Shown piece after piece: positions 15,559-26,838 of a stretch of DNA of 33,255 bases; the stretch's first letter is position 1, and every line of letters begins with the position of its first letter. The translations under genes and the position numbers were made by a program. Origin of the DNA: a bacterium (lineage in GTDB: Bacteria > Planctomycetota > JADGBV01). Location of the stretch: positions 1 through 33,255 of the forward strand of contig JAHFOS010000033.1 in assembly GCA_023261545.1 (NCBI GenBank), in the 5' to 3' direction. Below the pieces are notes generated by a model that did not search any database, had not been told where the DNA came from, and saw nothing but the letters and a program-made list of their open reading frames with translations.

Positions 15559-17315
15559 GAACTCTAGCCACTATCAGCACCCTCCTTTTACTTTTAGCGA
15601 GTCCAACCTTGAGCGATCAACAAAATCCCCCGGAAAAGTTCTACGCCTCCGTGCAGGTGCGCCTCCCCAAGGCGGCGGGCGCCGTGGCCAGGAAAAGCCT
15701 CGGCATCTTCGAGCGTCAAATCCGCAGCCGCTGCGGAGCCAAAGTGGGGGCGGGGGAGTCCCCGGCCGCGGGCGGGCTCTTGATCACGCTGGACCTGGAC
15801 CCCACACTGGGCGCCGAAGGCTTCCGCATCGAGGGCTCCGGCGCCGCACTTCGCGTCTCCGGGGAATGCGAGCGCGCGCTCATCTACGGCCTGGGCAAGC
15901 TCCTGCGCAGTTCGCGCTTCAGCCCCGAAGGCTTCGCTCCGGGTCCGTGGCGGGGCGCTTCGGTTCCTCAGAAGCCGGTGCGCGGCATCTACTTCGCCAG
16001 CCATTTCCACAATTTCTATCAGGAGGCGCCGCTGCCCGAAGTGTTCGCCTACATCGAGGATTTGGCGCTGTGGGGAACGAACAACGTGGCGGTGTGGTTC
16101 GACATGCACGAATTCAAGTCCGTGGAGGACCCGAAGGCCGCGAACATGATCGCGCGCCTGAAGGCCATCCTGAAGGCGGCCAAGGAAACCGGACTCGACA
16201 CCACGCTCCTGTGCCTGGCCAACGAATCCTGGGCGGACAGTCCCGTTGAACTGCGCGCCGATTGGACCGGCGGCCATGACGGCTACACCAGGGAGCTCCA
16301 GGGGCATTACCACGTGGAGCTCTGCCCCAGCAAGCCCGGTGCCCTGGCCAAAATCCTGGAGTGGCGGCAGCAGGTCTTCAAGGCCCTCGCCAGCGCGCCC
16401 ATGGACTTCATGTGTATCTGGCCTTACGACCAGGGCGGATGCACGTGCGCGCAGTGCAAGCCCTGGGGCGCGAACGGACTCATGCACATCGCGCAGCCGA
16501 TGGCGGAAATGTTTCGCAAATCCAACCCCACCGGAAAGGTTATTTTCTCCACCTGGTATTTCGACGACTTCACCACCGGCGAATGGGACGGGCTCAAAAA
16601 GCTGTTCCTGAAAAAACCGGACTGGGCGGACTACCTCATGGTGGGCGACTATTTCGGCGTGGAAAAAATGCGCGGCGGCGTTCCCGGAGCCTTGCCGACC
16701 CTCTCCTTCCCGGAGATCAGCATGTGGGGCGTGGGCGGCTGGGGTCCCTGGGGCGGGTTCGGGGCCAGCCCCTATCCCGGCCTGCTGGAAGAGCGCTGGC
16801 ACAGCAAGGGTGCGCTGCTCGTGGGAGGTTTCCCCTACTCGGAGGGAATCTTCGAGGACATGAACAAGGCGGTTTACAGCCAGTTTTACTGGCAGGCCGA
16901 CCGCAAAGCGGAAGACACGCTGCGCGAGTATGTCGCCTTCGAATTCAGCCCCGAGGTGGCGGACGGCGTGACGAAAGCCGCGCTGCTCATGGAGAAGACC
17001 CTCACCCGCAAGAAGGAGGTCAAGGACGGCCAAACTCATTTCATCCTGGAGAATCCCCAGGGCGTGGACGAGATCAAAGCGCTGATGGAAGCAGCGCACC
17101 AGCGCCTCAGCCCGGCGGTGCAAAAATCCTGGCGCTGGAGGATATTGTATCTGCGCGCCATCATCGATCACGAGCTCGCGCACCACGACTCCGCCCTCAC
17201 CGACCGCGCCGAGGAAGCGCTTCAGGAAATCACCAAGCTGTACCACGCGCAGAACGCCGCGTTCCCCGTGGCCCCGCCCACGCGCGAGGCCATCAAGGCC
17301 AATCGCCAATTGTAA
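15555..17315 (+). CDS. Secreted glycoside hydrolase-like protein (GH20/GH67-like overall fold, family unassigned)
   Basis: Signal peptide; KPVRGIYFASHFHNFYQEAP, LALWGTNNVAVWFDMHEF, CIWPYDQGGCTCAQCKPWG; GTGA overlap with the binding-protein gene. Confidence 0.6.
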   Translation: MRTLATISTLLLLLASPTLSDQQNPPEKFYASVQVRLPKAAGAVARKSLGIFERQIRSRCGAKVGAGESPAAGGLLITLDLDPTLGAEGFRIEGSGAALRVSGECERALIYGLGKLLRSSRFSPEGFAPGPWRGASVPQKPVRGIYFASHFHNFYQEAPLPEVFAYIEDLALWGTNNVAVWFDMHEFKSVEDPKAANMIARLKAILKAAKETGLDTTLLCLANESWADSPVELRADWTGGHDGYTRELQGHYHVELCPSKPGALAKILEWRQQVFKALASAPMDFMCIWPYDQGGCTCAQCKPWGANGLMHIAQPMAEMFRKSNPTGKVIFSTWYFDDFTTGEWDGLKKLFLKKPDWADYLMVGDYFGVEKMRGGVPGALPTLSFPEISMWGVGGWGPWGGFGASPYPGLLEERWHSKGALLVGGFPYSEGIFEDMNKAVYSQFYWQADRKAEDTLREYVAFEFSPEVADGVTKAALLMEKTLTRKKEVKDGQTHFILENPQGVDEIKALMEAAHQRLSPAVQKSWRWRILYLRAIIDHELAHHDSALTDRAEEALQEITKLYHAQNAAFPVAPPTREAIKANRQL

Positions 17316-17346
17316 CCAGGGTTCACGGGAAGGGTGCGGGAGCGTT

Positions 17347-17374
17347 GCGCCCGCGTGTCCGATTTTGCGGGCGC
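17347..17374. terminator. Stem-loop downstream of the sugar operon (possible terminator, no T-tract)
   Basis: GCGCCCGC (17347-17354) / GCGGGCGC (17367-17374), 8-bp perfect stem. Confidence 0.3.
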
Positions 17375-17465
17375 GAGGACTGTACAGCCTTGTTCCAGCG
17401 CCCGTGCAAAAAGACCCTCTGCACTAGAATCGCCAACACTCCGTGAATTCAATTTCCTGTCGGTG

Positions 17466-18020
17466 ATGCTCAAAGCGCTTGAAATTCACACCTATGAAGA
17501 CTACGCCGCGCTGCCCGGGGAGGAGCGCTGCGAACTTATTGAGGGCCAGTTCTTCATGACTCCGGCCCCCGGCTTTTTCCACCAGACCGTGGCAGGTCAG
17601 ATTTATCACTTATTGCGTCAGCATCTTGAAGGCAGCAAAAAATGGATCGCGCCGCTCACTCCCATTGACGTCATCTGTTCTCCCCACGATGTGTTCCAAC
17701 CTGATATCGTCCTTATCGCGGCCCGGCGCAAAGGCATCATCTCCGAGCGCGGGCTCACGGGTGCGCCGGACCTGGCGGTGGAAGTCCTGTCACCCTCCTC
17801 GCACGAGCGCGATTTGCTGGTGAAAAAGAAACTCTACGCCCGCTACGGCGTGAAAGAATACTGGATTGTTGACCCCGTGGCGAAAACCATCGAGGTCCTG
17901 ATCCCCGGCGGCGCGGTGTACCACACCCTGGCGGTTTACGAAGAGGCCGACAGCTTGGCCTCGCGCCTGCTCCCGGGCTTCTCCCCGAAGCTGCGGAAAA
18001 TTTTCCATAAGCCGTACTGA
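17466..18020 (+). CDS. Uma2 family protein (DUF820, PD-(D/E)XK-like)
   Basis: YEDYAALPGEERCELIEGQFFMTPAPGFFHQ, DVFQPDIVLI, APDLAVEVLSPSSHERDLLVKKKLYARYGVKEYWIVDP. Start placed at the internal ATG 17466. Confidence 0.9.
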   Translation: MLKALEIHTYEDYAALPGEERCELIEGQFFMTPAPGFFHQTVAGQIYHLLRQHLEGSKKWIAPLTPIDVICSPHDVFQPDIVLIAARRKGIISERGLTGAPDLAVEVLSPSSHERDLLVKKKLYARYGVKEYWIVDPVAKTIEVLIPGGAVYHTLAVYEEADSLASRLLPGFSPKLRKIFHKPY

Positions 18021-18074
18021 AGGCGGACCGCGGCGCGCCGCCGCTGGCGACGGCGATGAAGGCTCGGCGGAGCC

Positions 18075-19603
<1,529 letters not shown>

Positions 19604-19607
<4 letters not shown>

Positions 19608-20278
19608 CGCCGGCCGATGGCGTGCCGCCGCAGGATGAGGTCGGCCATGCGCTCCACGGTTTCCTCCAAAGTCGTGGCCGAATTGTCAATGAGCACCGCG
19701 TCCGGGGCGCGCCTGAGCGGGCCGACGGGACGGCTCATGTCGCCCTCGTCGCGCCGGCGCAGCATCTCGGCGATGCGCGCACTGTCGGCGGCTTGGCCCT
19801 GGCGCTCGAGGTCGCGCCGCCGCCGCTCGCTGCGGGCCTCCAGGCTGGCCGTGACGAAGAACTTGAAGCGCGCGTCGGCAAAGACCACCGTGGCGATGTC
19901 GCGGCCGTCCATCACCACGTCGTGCTGCCCGGCGGCGGCGCGCAGGAACCCCGTCACCCAGGCGCGCACGTCGGGATGGCCTGAGATCGGGAGGATGGCG
20001 CAGGTCACGTCCTCGGCGCGGATGCGCTCGCTCACGTCCTCGCCCTCCATGCGCACGGCGCAGCCCAGACCGGAAGGGTGGGGGCCGAGCTCCAGCCCGA
20101 GCGCGTCGAGTTTCGGCGGCAGCGGATCTTCGAGCACGAGCCCGCGCAACACCGCCAGGGTGATGGCGCGATAGACGGCGCCGCTGTCGAGGTACAGGAA
20201 GCCGAGCCGGCGCGCCAAATGCTTGGCGGTGCTGCTCTTGCCCGACACGGCCGGGCCGTCCACGGCGACTTGGATCAT
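19604..20278 (-). CDS. cmk: Cytidylate kinase
   Basis: [94 protein letters not shown]. Confidence 0.95.
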
Positions 20279-20280
20279 GA

Positions 20281-21873
20281 CTAGACCGTCAGCGGCTCGC
20301 CGCCGGCGAGCCGCGCATGGGCGATGGCCGGCGCAAGTTCTTGCTGGAGGAAGGCGTCCACCTGAAGGGCGGCGGCGCCGGTATAGCGGCGGGGGTCGAG
20401 CCAGTCCGTCATCTCATCTAATATTTTTCGGATACCCTCTCCTTCGGAAATTGCTGTAGATTTTGGATTTCTTATTTTGGCAGAAACGAGAGCGGGATCG
20501 AGCCGGTCTGTCACCGCATCCGAAATCATTTTCCCGGAATCCTCAATTATCTTGAGTTTAAGAATAGCGGAAATAATCGGAACGGCGGAAAAAACAGGAT
20601 CCTCGACAAGCCGCTCCAGCAGTTCGTTTTTCTCAGCGCCCTCGTCCAGTCGTTTGCGAACCTCCATGCTATGCTGGCGCACGGCCTCATGGGCCTGCTG
20701 GCGATCTCCGCCGCGCTTCACGCATTCCATCAGGATGAGTTCCGTTGCCATGAAGGGCAGCTCCTGCATCAAGCGCGCGCGAATACGCCCCGGATGCACC
20801 ACGAGCCCGGCGGCAACGTTGTGCTGCAAACGCAAGAGCGCGTCCGCCGCCATGAAGGCCTGGGGGATGACGAGGCGCCGCACGGCGCTGTCGTCCAGCG
20901 TGCGCTCCAGCCACTGGTTGGCCGCCGTGGAGGCGATGGCGGCGTGCTGGGCCTGGAGGAAGCGCGCCAGGCTCACGATGCGTTCCGAGCGCATGGGATT
21001 GCGCTTGTAGGCCATGGCCGAGGAGCCGATTTGTCCCTCCTCGAAGGGCTCCTCGATTTCGCGCAGGTGCATGAGCAGGCGCATGTCGTTGGCGAACTTG
21101 GCGCAGGAACTGGCGAGGCCGCAGAGGATTCCCAGCAACTGCTCGTCGAGCTTGCGCGTGTAGGTCTGTCCACTCACGGGGATCACGCGCGTGAACCCGA
21201 AACGCGCGGCCACACGCTTTTCCATTTCCAGCACCTTGCCGTGGTCGCCGCCGCAGAGCTCCAGGAAACTCGCCTGCGTCCCGGTGGCGCCTTTGAGGCC
21301 CCGGAAAGGCAGATCGCGGAGGAAGTCGCGGACCGCTCGGAGATCCAGCAGCAGATCCTGCGCCCACAGGCAGGCGCGTTTGCCCACGGTGGTGAGCTGC
21401 GCCGGTTGGAAGTGCGTCCATCCCAGACAAGGCCTGTCGCGGTGTTTTTTGGCAAAGTCTCCGAGGTCATGGAGCACGGTCTCCAAGCGCGCGGCCAGCA
21501 ACTCCAGAGCGCGGCGGTGCAGGATGAGATCCGCGTTGTCCGTGATATCGCAACTCGTCGCTCCGAGGTGGATGATGCCCGCGGCCTTGGGCGCCACCGC
21601 GCCGTAAGTTTTCACGTGCGCCATCACATCGTGGCGCAGCTCGCGCTCGAAATCGGCGGCGCGCCGGAAGTCAATGTCGTCGAGGTGGGCTTCGAGGTCC
21701 AACACCTGATCTTCGCGCACCGGCAGCCCCAGCTCCATTTGCGCGCGCGCCAAGCCGGCCCACAGGCGGCGCCATAACCCATGGCGGCTCTGGGATGAGA
21801 ATAGGGCCGTCATCTCGCGCGAGGCGTAGCGCGCGGCGAGGGGGTTCAGCCCGGCGTCGAGGTTCTCAGGCAT
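20281..21873 (-). CDS. purB: Adenylosuccinate lyase with in-frame C-terminal-region insertion
   Basis: GIIHLGATSCDITDNADLI, GWTHFQPAQLTTVGKRACLWAQDL, signature GQIGSSAMAYKRNPMRSERI; C-terminal WLDPRRYTGAAALQVDAFL. Confidence 0.92.
   Translation of the reverse strand: MPENLDAGLNPLAARYASREMTALFSSQSRHGLWRRLWAGLARAQMELGLPVREDQVLDLEAHLDDIDFRRAADFERELRHDVMAHVKTYGAVAPKAAGIIHLGATSCDITDNADLILHRRALELLAARLETVLHDLGDFAKKHRDRPCLGWTHFQPAQLTTVGKRACLWAQDLLLDLRAVRDFLRDLPFRGLKGATGTQASFLELCGGDHGKVLEMEKRVAARFGFTRVIPVSGQTYTRKLDEQLLGILCGLASSCAKFANDMRLLMHLREIEEPFEEGQIGSSAMAYKRNPMRSERIVSLARFLQAQHAAIASTAANQWLERTLDDSAVRRLVIPQAFMAADALLRLQHNVAAGLVVHPGRIRARLMQELPFMATELILMECVKRGGDRQQAHEAVRQHSMEVRKRLDEGAEKNELLERLVEDPVFSAVPIISAILKLKIIEDSGKMISDAVTDRLDPALVSAKIRNPKSTAISEGEGIRKILDEMTDWLDPRRYTGAAALQVDAFLQQELAPAIAHARLAGGEPLTV
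20410..20577 (-). other. Low-GC in-frame insertion (about 56 codons) within purB
   Basis: Encodes IISAILKLKIIEDSGKMISDAVTDRLDPALVSAKIRNPKSTAISEGEGIRKILDEM, between segments that are adjacent in typical PurB. GC is about 43% over 20401-20580, well below the flanks. Confidence 0.6.
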
Positions 21874-21926
21874 TTATTTTCCCTTTCTTTGGCAAGATCG
21901 GGGCGCAGACCGGAATCGCGACAAGC

Positions 21927-22655
21927 TCAACCATGGATGGGCATTGAACTCCCAAGGTACTTGCTGCGCGCGACCTCGTTGTTCGCGAGCTCACTGGCGG
22001 TCCCCGAGGCCAGCACCTCTCCCGCGTGGACGATGTAGGCGCGGTCGGTGATGCGCAGGGTGGCGTGCACGTTGTGGTCGGTGATGAGCAGGCCCAGGCC
22101 CTCGCGCTTCAGATCGCCGATGATGCGCTGCAAGTCCTCCACCACCAGCGGGTCCACGCCGGCAAAGGGCTCATCCAGCATCAGCAGCTTGGGCCGCGTG
22201 ATGAGCGCGCGCGTTATTTCCAGGCGGCGGCGGTACCCTCCCGAGAGGCGGCTGGCCTGCTTGTCGGCGTGCGGTTCGAGCCCCAGCTTGGCGAGCAGCT
22301 CACTGAGGCGCGCGCGGCGCTTGACGCGGTCGCGCTCGTGGAACTCCAGCACGGCCAGCAGGTTCTCAGCCACCGTGAGGCCATCAAAAATCGAAGGCTC
22401 CTGGGCGAGATAGCTCATACCGGCGCGGGCGCGCTGGTACATGGGCAGCTTGGTCACGTCGCGGCCGGCGAAAATAACCTGACCCTCGGTGGGGCTGATG
22501 CGCCCGGCGATCATCGAAAAAGTCGTGGTCTTGCCGGCACCATTCGGACCCAGCAGTCCCACCACCTCCCCGGCTGCGACCTCGATGCTGATGCCCATGA
22601 CCACGCGCCGGTCGCCATATTCTTTCACCAGAGTGCGCGCTTCGAGCAGGCTCAC
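21927..22655 (-). CDS. lptB: LPS export ABC transporter ATP-binding protein
   Basis: GLLGPNGAGKTTTFSMIAG, GMSYLAQEPSIFDGLTVAENLLAVLE, LSGGYRRRLEITRALITRPKLLMLDEPFAGVDP, GLLITDHNVHATLRITDRAYIVHAGEVLASGT. Confidence 0.95.
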   Translation of the reverse strand: MSLLEARTLVKEYGDRRVVMGISIEVAAGEVVGLLGPNGAGKTTTFSMIAGRISPTEGQVIFAGRDVTKLPMYQRARAGMSYLAQEPSIFDGLTVAENLLAVLEFHERDRVKRRARLSELLAKLGLEPHADKQASRLSGGYRRRLEITRALITRPKLLMLDEPFAGVDPLVVEDLQRIIGDLKREGLGLLITDHNVHATLRITDRAYIVHAGEVLASGTASELANNEVARSKYLGSSMPIHG

Positions 22656-22816
22656 TCGAAACCTTCTTGCAACTCACCCGGCGTCTTTCGTGCCGCTTCC
22701 GAGGCTGATGAGAAAAAAGAAAGGGGAAACCGCGGCATTTGATACAAAATTGTACTGATTCTGCACCGGGTGGCGCCCTGTCAAACAGGGGCCGCGTGAA
22801 ATCGTTGCTGCCGTGA

Positions 22817-23410
22817 CTACTCCGGCACCAGGGCCACCAGCAGCGAGCGCGGGCCGTGGGCGCCGATGACCAGACACTGTTCGATATCGGCGGTCTTGGA
22901 GGGGCCGGAGATGAGGACGCCGTAGGAGAGCGCGGAGAGCGCCGCGGCCAGACGCTCGTAGGCCTCGTGCAGGGTGGGGACGGTGGCGGCCGCCGGAACG
23001 ATCAGGACGAGATGCTGGGTGATGAAAGGCAGCGCGCGCCAGCGCATGTTTTCCTCTGGCACCCAGACGCAGCCGTTTTCGGCCACGCCAAAGACGCCGT
23101 CGAGCACGGCGAGGTCCACGCCCGCGAGGTCGTGGGGGTCGGCGTTGTTCTCAAGATCCAGAGTGGAAGGCGGGCCGCCGCGAGCCAGGGAGCTCACGAT
23201 CTTGGCTTCGGGGAAGCGCTGCTTGAGCAAAGCGGGGATCTGAGTCCGGGAAGCCAGCGACTCCGCCTGCCCGCCCACGGATTTCACGGCCTCTATAAAA
23301 GAAGCGAGTGGATCGGAAAAGCGCAGAGGACTCGCGGGAATGGAGCCGGGATGCTCCACGGGGGGCGGCCGGTTGCGGCGGATGGCGTCGAAGATACGCT
23401 GACGGCTCAT
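22817..23410 (-). CDS. lutC: LUD domain protein, lactate utilization protein C
   Basis: DLAVLDGVFGVAENGCVWVPEEN, ALPFITQHLVLIVPAAATVPTLHEAYERL, GVLISGPSKTADIEQCLVIGAHGPRSLLVALV. Confidence 0.9.
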   Translation of the reverse strand: MSRQRIFDAIRRNRPPPVEHPGSIPASPLRFSDPLASFIEAVKSVGGQAESLASRTQIPALLKQRFPEAKIVSSLARGGPPSTLDLENNADPHDLAGVDLAVLDGVFGVAENGCVWVPEENMRWRALPFITQHLVLIVPAAATVPTLHEAYERLAAALSALSYGVLISGPSKTADIEQCLVIGAHGPRSLLVALVPE

Positions 23411-24783
23411 GTCTTCGGGCCGCGCGGCATCCTGAGGCGGTAGAGATCACGAAAACTCTCACGGGGAGGAGCGGGGAGTTCGCGTTGCCGGCCCCAAGCG
23501 TTCAAGGGATTGTAGATCAAAAAACGCGGCAGCGCCGAGAGCAACCGGCGGCCAATCCAACCGGCGCGTTCAAAACGGACGGGATCGCGCAGCACCCAGG
23601 CGAGCACTGCCATGGACCAGAGCTTCAGCGGCGAGACGAGCCCGCGGCTGGCCAGCACCCGGCGCCAGGCGAGGAGCTGGGTGTGCAGCTCGATGCGCAC
23701 CGGGCAGACGTCGCTGCACGAGCCGCACAGGCTGGAGGCGAAGGGCAGCGTCCTGTGCTCGCGAGCGTCGCGGCCCGGGGCGATGACCGAACCGATGGGG
23801 CCGGGCGTGACGAAACCGTAGCTGTGCCCGCCGCTGCGCCGGTACACCGGACAGGTGTTCATGCAGGCCCCGCAGCGGATGCAGCTCAGGGTGGAACGGA
23901 ACTCGGGCTGGGCGAGCACGGCGCTGCGGCCGTTGTCCACGATGACGATGTGGAATTCCGCGCCCGCCCGTGGCCGCAGGAAATGCGAGGTGTAGGCGGT
24001 CACCGGCTGGCCGGTGGCGGAGCGCGCCAGCAGCCGCAGGAAAACGCCGAGGTCGCCGGCCCTGGGGATGATTTTCTCAAGACCCATGCAGGCGATGTGC
24101 AGGCGCGGCAGCGCGGTGCCGAGGTCGGCGTTGCCCTCGTTGGTGCAGACGACGACGGCGCCGAGTTCGGCCACGGCGAAGTTGACGCCGGTGATGCCGG
24201 CCTCGGCCCCTAAAAAGCGGCCGCGCAGGTCCGCGCGCGCGGCCTCGGCCAGGTAGCCCGGATCGTCCGCTCCGGCGCGGGTGCCCATCTTTTCGTGGAA
24301 GAGATCGCCGATTTCAGCGCGCTTTAGATGGATGGCGGGCATCACGATGTGACTCGGAGGCTCGTGCCGAAGCTGCACGATGCGCTCGCCGAGGTCGGTG
24401 TCCACCACCTCGATGCCGTGCGCTTCCAGGTGGGGGTTCAGGTGGCACTCCTCGGTGAGCATGGACTTGCTTTTGACCACGCGCTGCACCCCGCGCGCCG
24501 CGAGCAGTCCCTGCACGATGCGGCAAAGCTCGGGGCCGTCCGCGGCCCAGTGCACCACGGCGCCGTTAGCTGTCGCCCGCGCCTCGAACAGCTCTAGGTA
24601 ATGGTCGAGCCGGCTCATGGCGTGAGCTTTGATGGCGGCGGCGCGCGCGCGCAGCTCCTCCCATTCAGGCACCTGGCTCACGGCGCGATCGCGCTTCTGG
24701 CGGATGAACCAGAGCGCTTGGTCGTGCCAGGCCGTGCGCGCGGCATCCGCGGTGAAGGTTCGGGCCTTTTCGGGATGATTCAC
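23407..24783 (-). CDS. lutB: Lactate utilization iron-sulfur protein B
   Basis: LUD domain (KSKSMLTEECHLNPHLEAHGIEVVDTDLGERIVQL) and ferredoxin motifs CIRCGACMNTCPVYRRSGGHSYG and CGSCSDVCPVRI. Confidence 0.93.
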   Translation of the reverse strand: MNHPEKARTFTADAARTAWHDQALWFIRQKRDRAVSQVPEWEELRARAAAIKAHAMSRLDHYLELFEARATANGAVVHWAADGPELCRIVQGLLAARGVQRVVKSKSMLTEECHLNPHLEAHGIEVVDTDLGERIVQLRHEPPSHIVMPAIHLKRAEIGDLFHEKMGTRAGADDPGYLAEAARADLRGRFLGAEAGITGVNFAVAELGAVVVCTNEGNADLGTALPRLHIACMGLEKIIPRAGDLGVFLRLLARSATGQPVTAYTSHFLRPRAGAEFHIVIVDNGRSAVLAQPEFRSTLSCIRCGACMNTCPVYRRSGGHSYGFVTPGPIGSVIAPGRDAREHRTLPFASSLCGSCSDVCPVRIELHTQLLAWRRVLASRGLVSPLKLWSMAVLAWVLRDPVRFERAGWIGRRLLSALPRFLIYNPLNAWGRQRELPAPPRESFRDLYRLRMPRGPKT

Positions 24784-25526
24784 GGCACCCGATCCCCGCA
24801 GAGGATTTCGGCCACGTGTAGCACGCGGATCCTGTTCCCCGAGCGGCGCAGCAGGCCTTCGAGGTGCATCAGGCAGGACATGTCCACACCAGTGATGACC
24901 TCAGCCCCGGCCTGTTGGTGATCGCTGATGCGGTCGCGGCCCATGGCGCAGGAAACGGCCTCTTCGCCCACCGCGAAGGTGCCGCCGAAGCCGCAGCACT
25001 CGTCGGGCCGCGCGAGGTCAACGAGTTGGAGGCCTTGCACCGATTCGAGCAAGGACCGCACTTTGGAAAACGGGGCGATGACGCGCTCGCTGCCGGAAGC
25101 CAGCCGCAACTCCCGCAGCCCATGGCAGCTCTGGTGCAGCCCGACTTTGTGGGGAAACTCGGCCTGCACGGCGCGCACCCCCAGCACGTCGTGCAGGAAT
25201 TCGCAGAGTTCTAGGACGCGCGGCCGCAGCCCGGCGAGCGCGGGGTCCGCGATGCCCAGTTCCTCGTAATGGTGGCGCACCATGGCGACGCAGCTTCCCG
25301 AAGGCGAGACGACGTGGTCGTAGCGCGCGAAAACCGCGGCGAAGCGCGCGGCGCAAGGGCGGGCGAGCTGCGCCATTCCCGAGTTGAACATGGGCTGGCC
25401 GCAGCAAGTCTGCGCCGTGGGGAACTCGACTTCGACGCCCAAGCGCTCCAACAGCGTCAGCGTCGCCAGGCCGGCCCGGGGATAGAACTGATCCACGTAG
25501 CAGGGGATGAAGAGGCCGACCTTCAC
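24780..25526 (-). CDS. lutA: Lactate utilization Fe-S oxidoreductase A
   Basis: VKVGLFIPCYVDQFYPRAGLATLTLLERLGVEVEFPTAQTCCGQPMFNSG and DECCGFGGTFAV CCG-type motifs. GTG start at 25526 chosen over the upstream ORF start 25604. Confidence 0.9.
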   Translation of the reverse strand: MKVGLFIPCYVDQFYPRAGLATLTLLERLGVEVEFPTAQTCCGQPMFNSGMAQLARPCAARFAAVFARYDHVVSPSGSCVAMVRHHYEELGIADPALAGLRPRVLELCEFLHDVLGVRAVQAEFPHKVGLHQSCHGLRELRLASGSERVIAPFSKVRSLLESVQGLQLVDLARPDECCGFGGTFAVGEEAVSCAMGRDRISDHQQAGAEVITGVDMSCLMHLEGLLRRSGNRIRVLHVAEILCGDRVP

Positions 25527-25635
25527 AGGGGATGCGTTTTTCTCGTTTAAGTTTCGGCCCAAACGACCGGCAGGTGAAGCTAGTGCCAGCCAGGTCCCGG
25601 TCAAGAGGCATCAGCAGCATGAGCGCGACAGCTCC

Positions 25636-25675
25636 CTTCACCCTCTCCCTCTGGGAGAGGGCCGGGGTGAGGGCG
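25636..25675. repeat. REP-like palindromic repeat, copy 2
   Basis: CCCTTCACCCTCTCCCTCTGGGAGAGGGCCGGGGTGAGGGCG; same element and orientation as 10718-10753. Confidence 0.85.
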
Positions 25676-25755
25676 ACTCTGACCCTTGTCTTGTGGAGAT
25701 ATTAATCACCCCCACGAATAGTTGTAGGCCGCGCCACTCTCCTATAAATCTTTGC

Positions 25756-26838
25756 ATGCAACGCGCTCCCCTCGCTTTTTGTGCCGCTTTGGCGCTGACA
25801 TTCCTGTCGGGCGTGGCGGAGAACGGAAAGGCCAGATTCCGTGACGAATATCCCCATGCCATTTTTTCCTCTGGAGCGCTCAAGGCCGCTATTTACCTTC
25901 CCGACGCCAAAAAGGGCTACTACCGCGGCCCGCGCTTCGAGTGGGCGGGCATGGTGGCGCAAGTCTGGATGGACGGTCATACTTTCTTCGGGGAGTTGCG
26001 CGAACCTCACGATCCCAAGGGTCAGGACCATGTTTGCGGCACCGCCTCGGAATTCGGCCTGGAACTGCCACCGCCGGGTTATGAGGATGCCAAACCCGGC
26101 GCAACCTTTCTCAAGATCGGCGTGGGCTGGCTGCGCAAGCCGAAAAAAGACGAGAAGTACGACTTCCATACCCCGTATGAAGTGGTGACTCCGCTGCCCT
26201 GGACCGTGGAGCGCCTGGAGAACGGCGTGCGCTTTTGCCAACAGCTCAAGGGCGGGCCCAGTTGGGGTTACGACTATCAAAAGGAAGTGAAATTGGATGG
26301 TGGAGCCGGGACGCTTACCATCCGCCAGTCGCTGAAGAACACGGGTTCCCGGCCCCTGAACAGCGACCACTACAACCATAACTTCCTCGCTTTCGATGGC
26401 CGGCCCATCGGCCGCGACTACCGTCTCGATTTCGCTTTCACCCCCGCGGGTCAGCAATACAAGCCGGGGCAGGCGCGCTATACCGGCCAGGCCTTGGAGT
26501 TCCTCCACGACAAATTGCCGGAGGAGTACTTCTGGGTGGACCTGAGCGGCTTCAAGCCGGATGAGGCGCTGCACGCCGAGGTGGTCGCATCGCATGCTCC
26601 ATCAGGCCTCGAAGTCGGTTACAAGCGCTCTTTGCCGCTCAGGATTTTTAAAGACGACGAGAAACCGGCGCTTTCCCTGCCTATCGAACACTTGCGCGTT
26701 TATGCCGAAAAACCCGCGTTGAGCCCTGAAATCTTCATGCCCGTCGCTATCGATCCCGGCGAGGAGCTGGTCTGGACGGACCTGTGGCTCTTCAGCGCTC
26801 CCCCCGCCGCGACCGCACCGGAGCCCGCGGCGCCCTAG
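25756..26838 (+). CDS. Secreted galactose-mutarotase-like (aldose epimerase superfamily) protein
   Basis: Signal peptide MQRAPLAFCAALALTFLSGVA; VKLDGGAGTLTIRQSLKNTGSRPLNSDHYNHNFLAFDGRPIG. ORF truncated to the Met at 25756. Confidence 0.6.
   Translation: MQRAPLAFCAALALTFLSGVAENGKARFRDEYPHAIFSSGALKAAIYLPDAKKGYYRGPRFEWAGMVAQVWMDGHTFFGELREPHDPKGQDHVCGTASEFGLELPPPGYEDAKPGATFLKIGVGWLRKPKKDEKYDFHTPYEVVTPLPWTVERLENGVRFCQQLKGGPSWGYDYQKEVKLDGGAGTLTIRQSLKNTGSRPLNSDHYNHNFLAFDGRPIGRDYRLDFAFTPAGQQYKPGQARYTGQALEFLHDKLPEEYFWVDLSGFKPDEALHAEVVASHAPSGLEVGYKRSLPLRIFKDDEKPALSLPIEHLRVYAEKPALSPEIFMPVAIDPGEELVWTDLWLFSAPPAATAPEPAAP

Noticed and set aside
15594-17309. 571-aa minus-strand ORF opposite the glycosidase-like gene
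   Set aside because: Shadow ORF. The plus frame has a signal peptide and operon-type overlaps.
17466-18020. Uma2 protein as part of a defence or mobile system
   Set aside because: Uma2/DUF820 genes occur commonly as isolated copies; no partner defence genes or mobile element hallmarks nearby.
22743-22786. TACAAAATTGTA palindrome and CCCTGT-CAA-ACAGGG hairpin upstream of lptB
   Set aside because: Short and without a T-tract or known operator match; could be a weak lutC terminator but not supportable.
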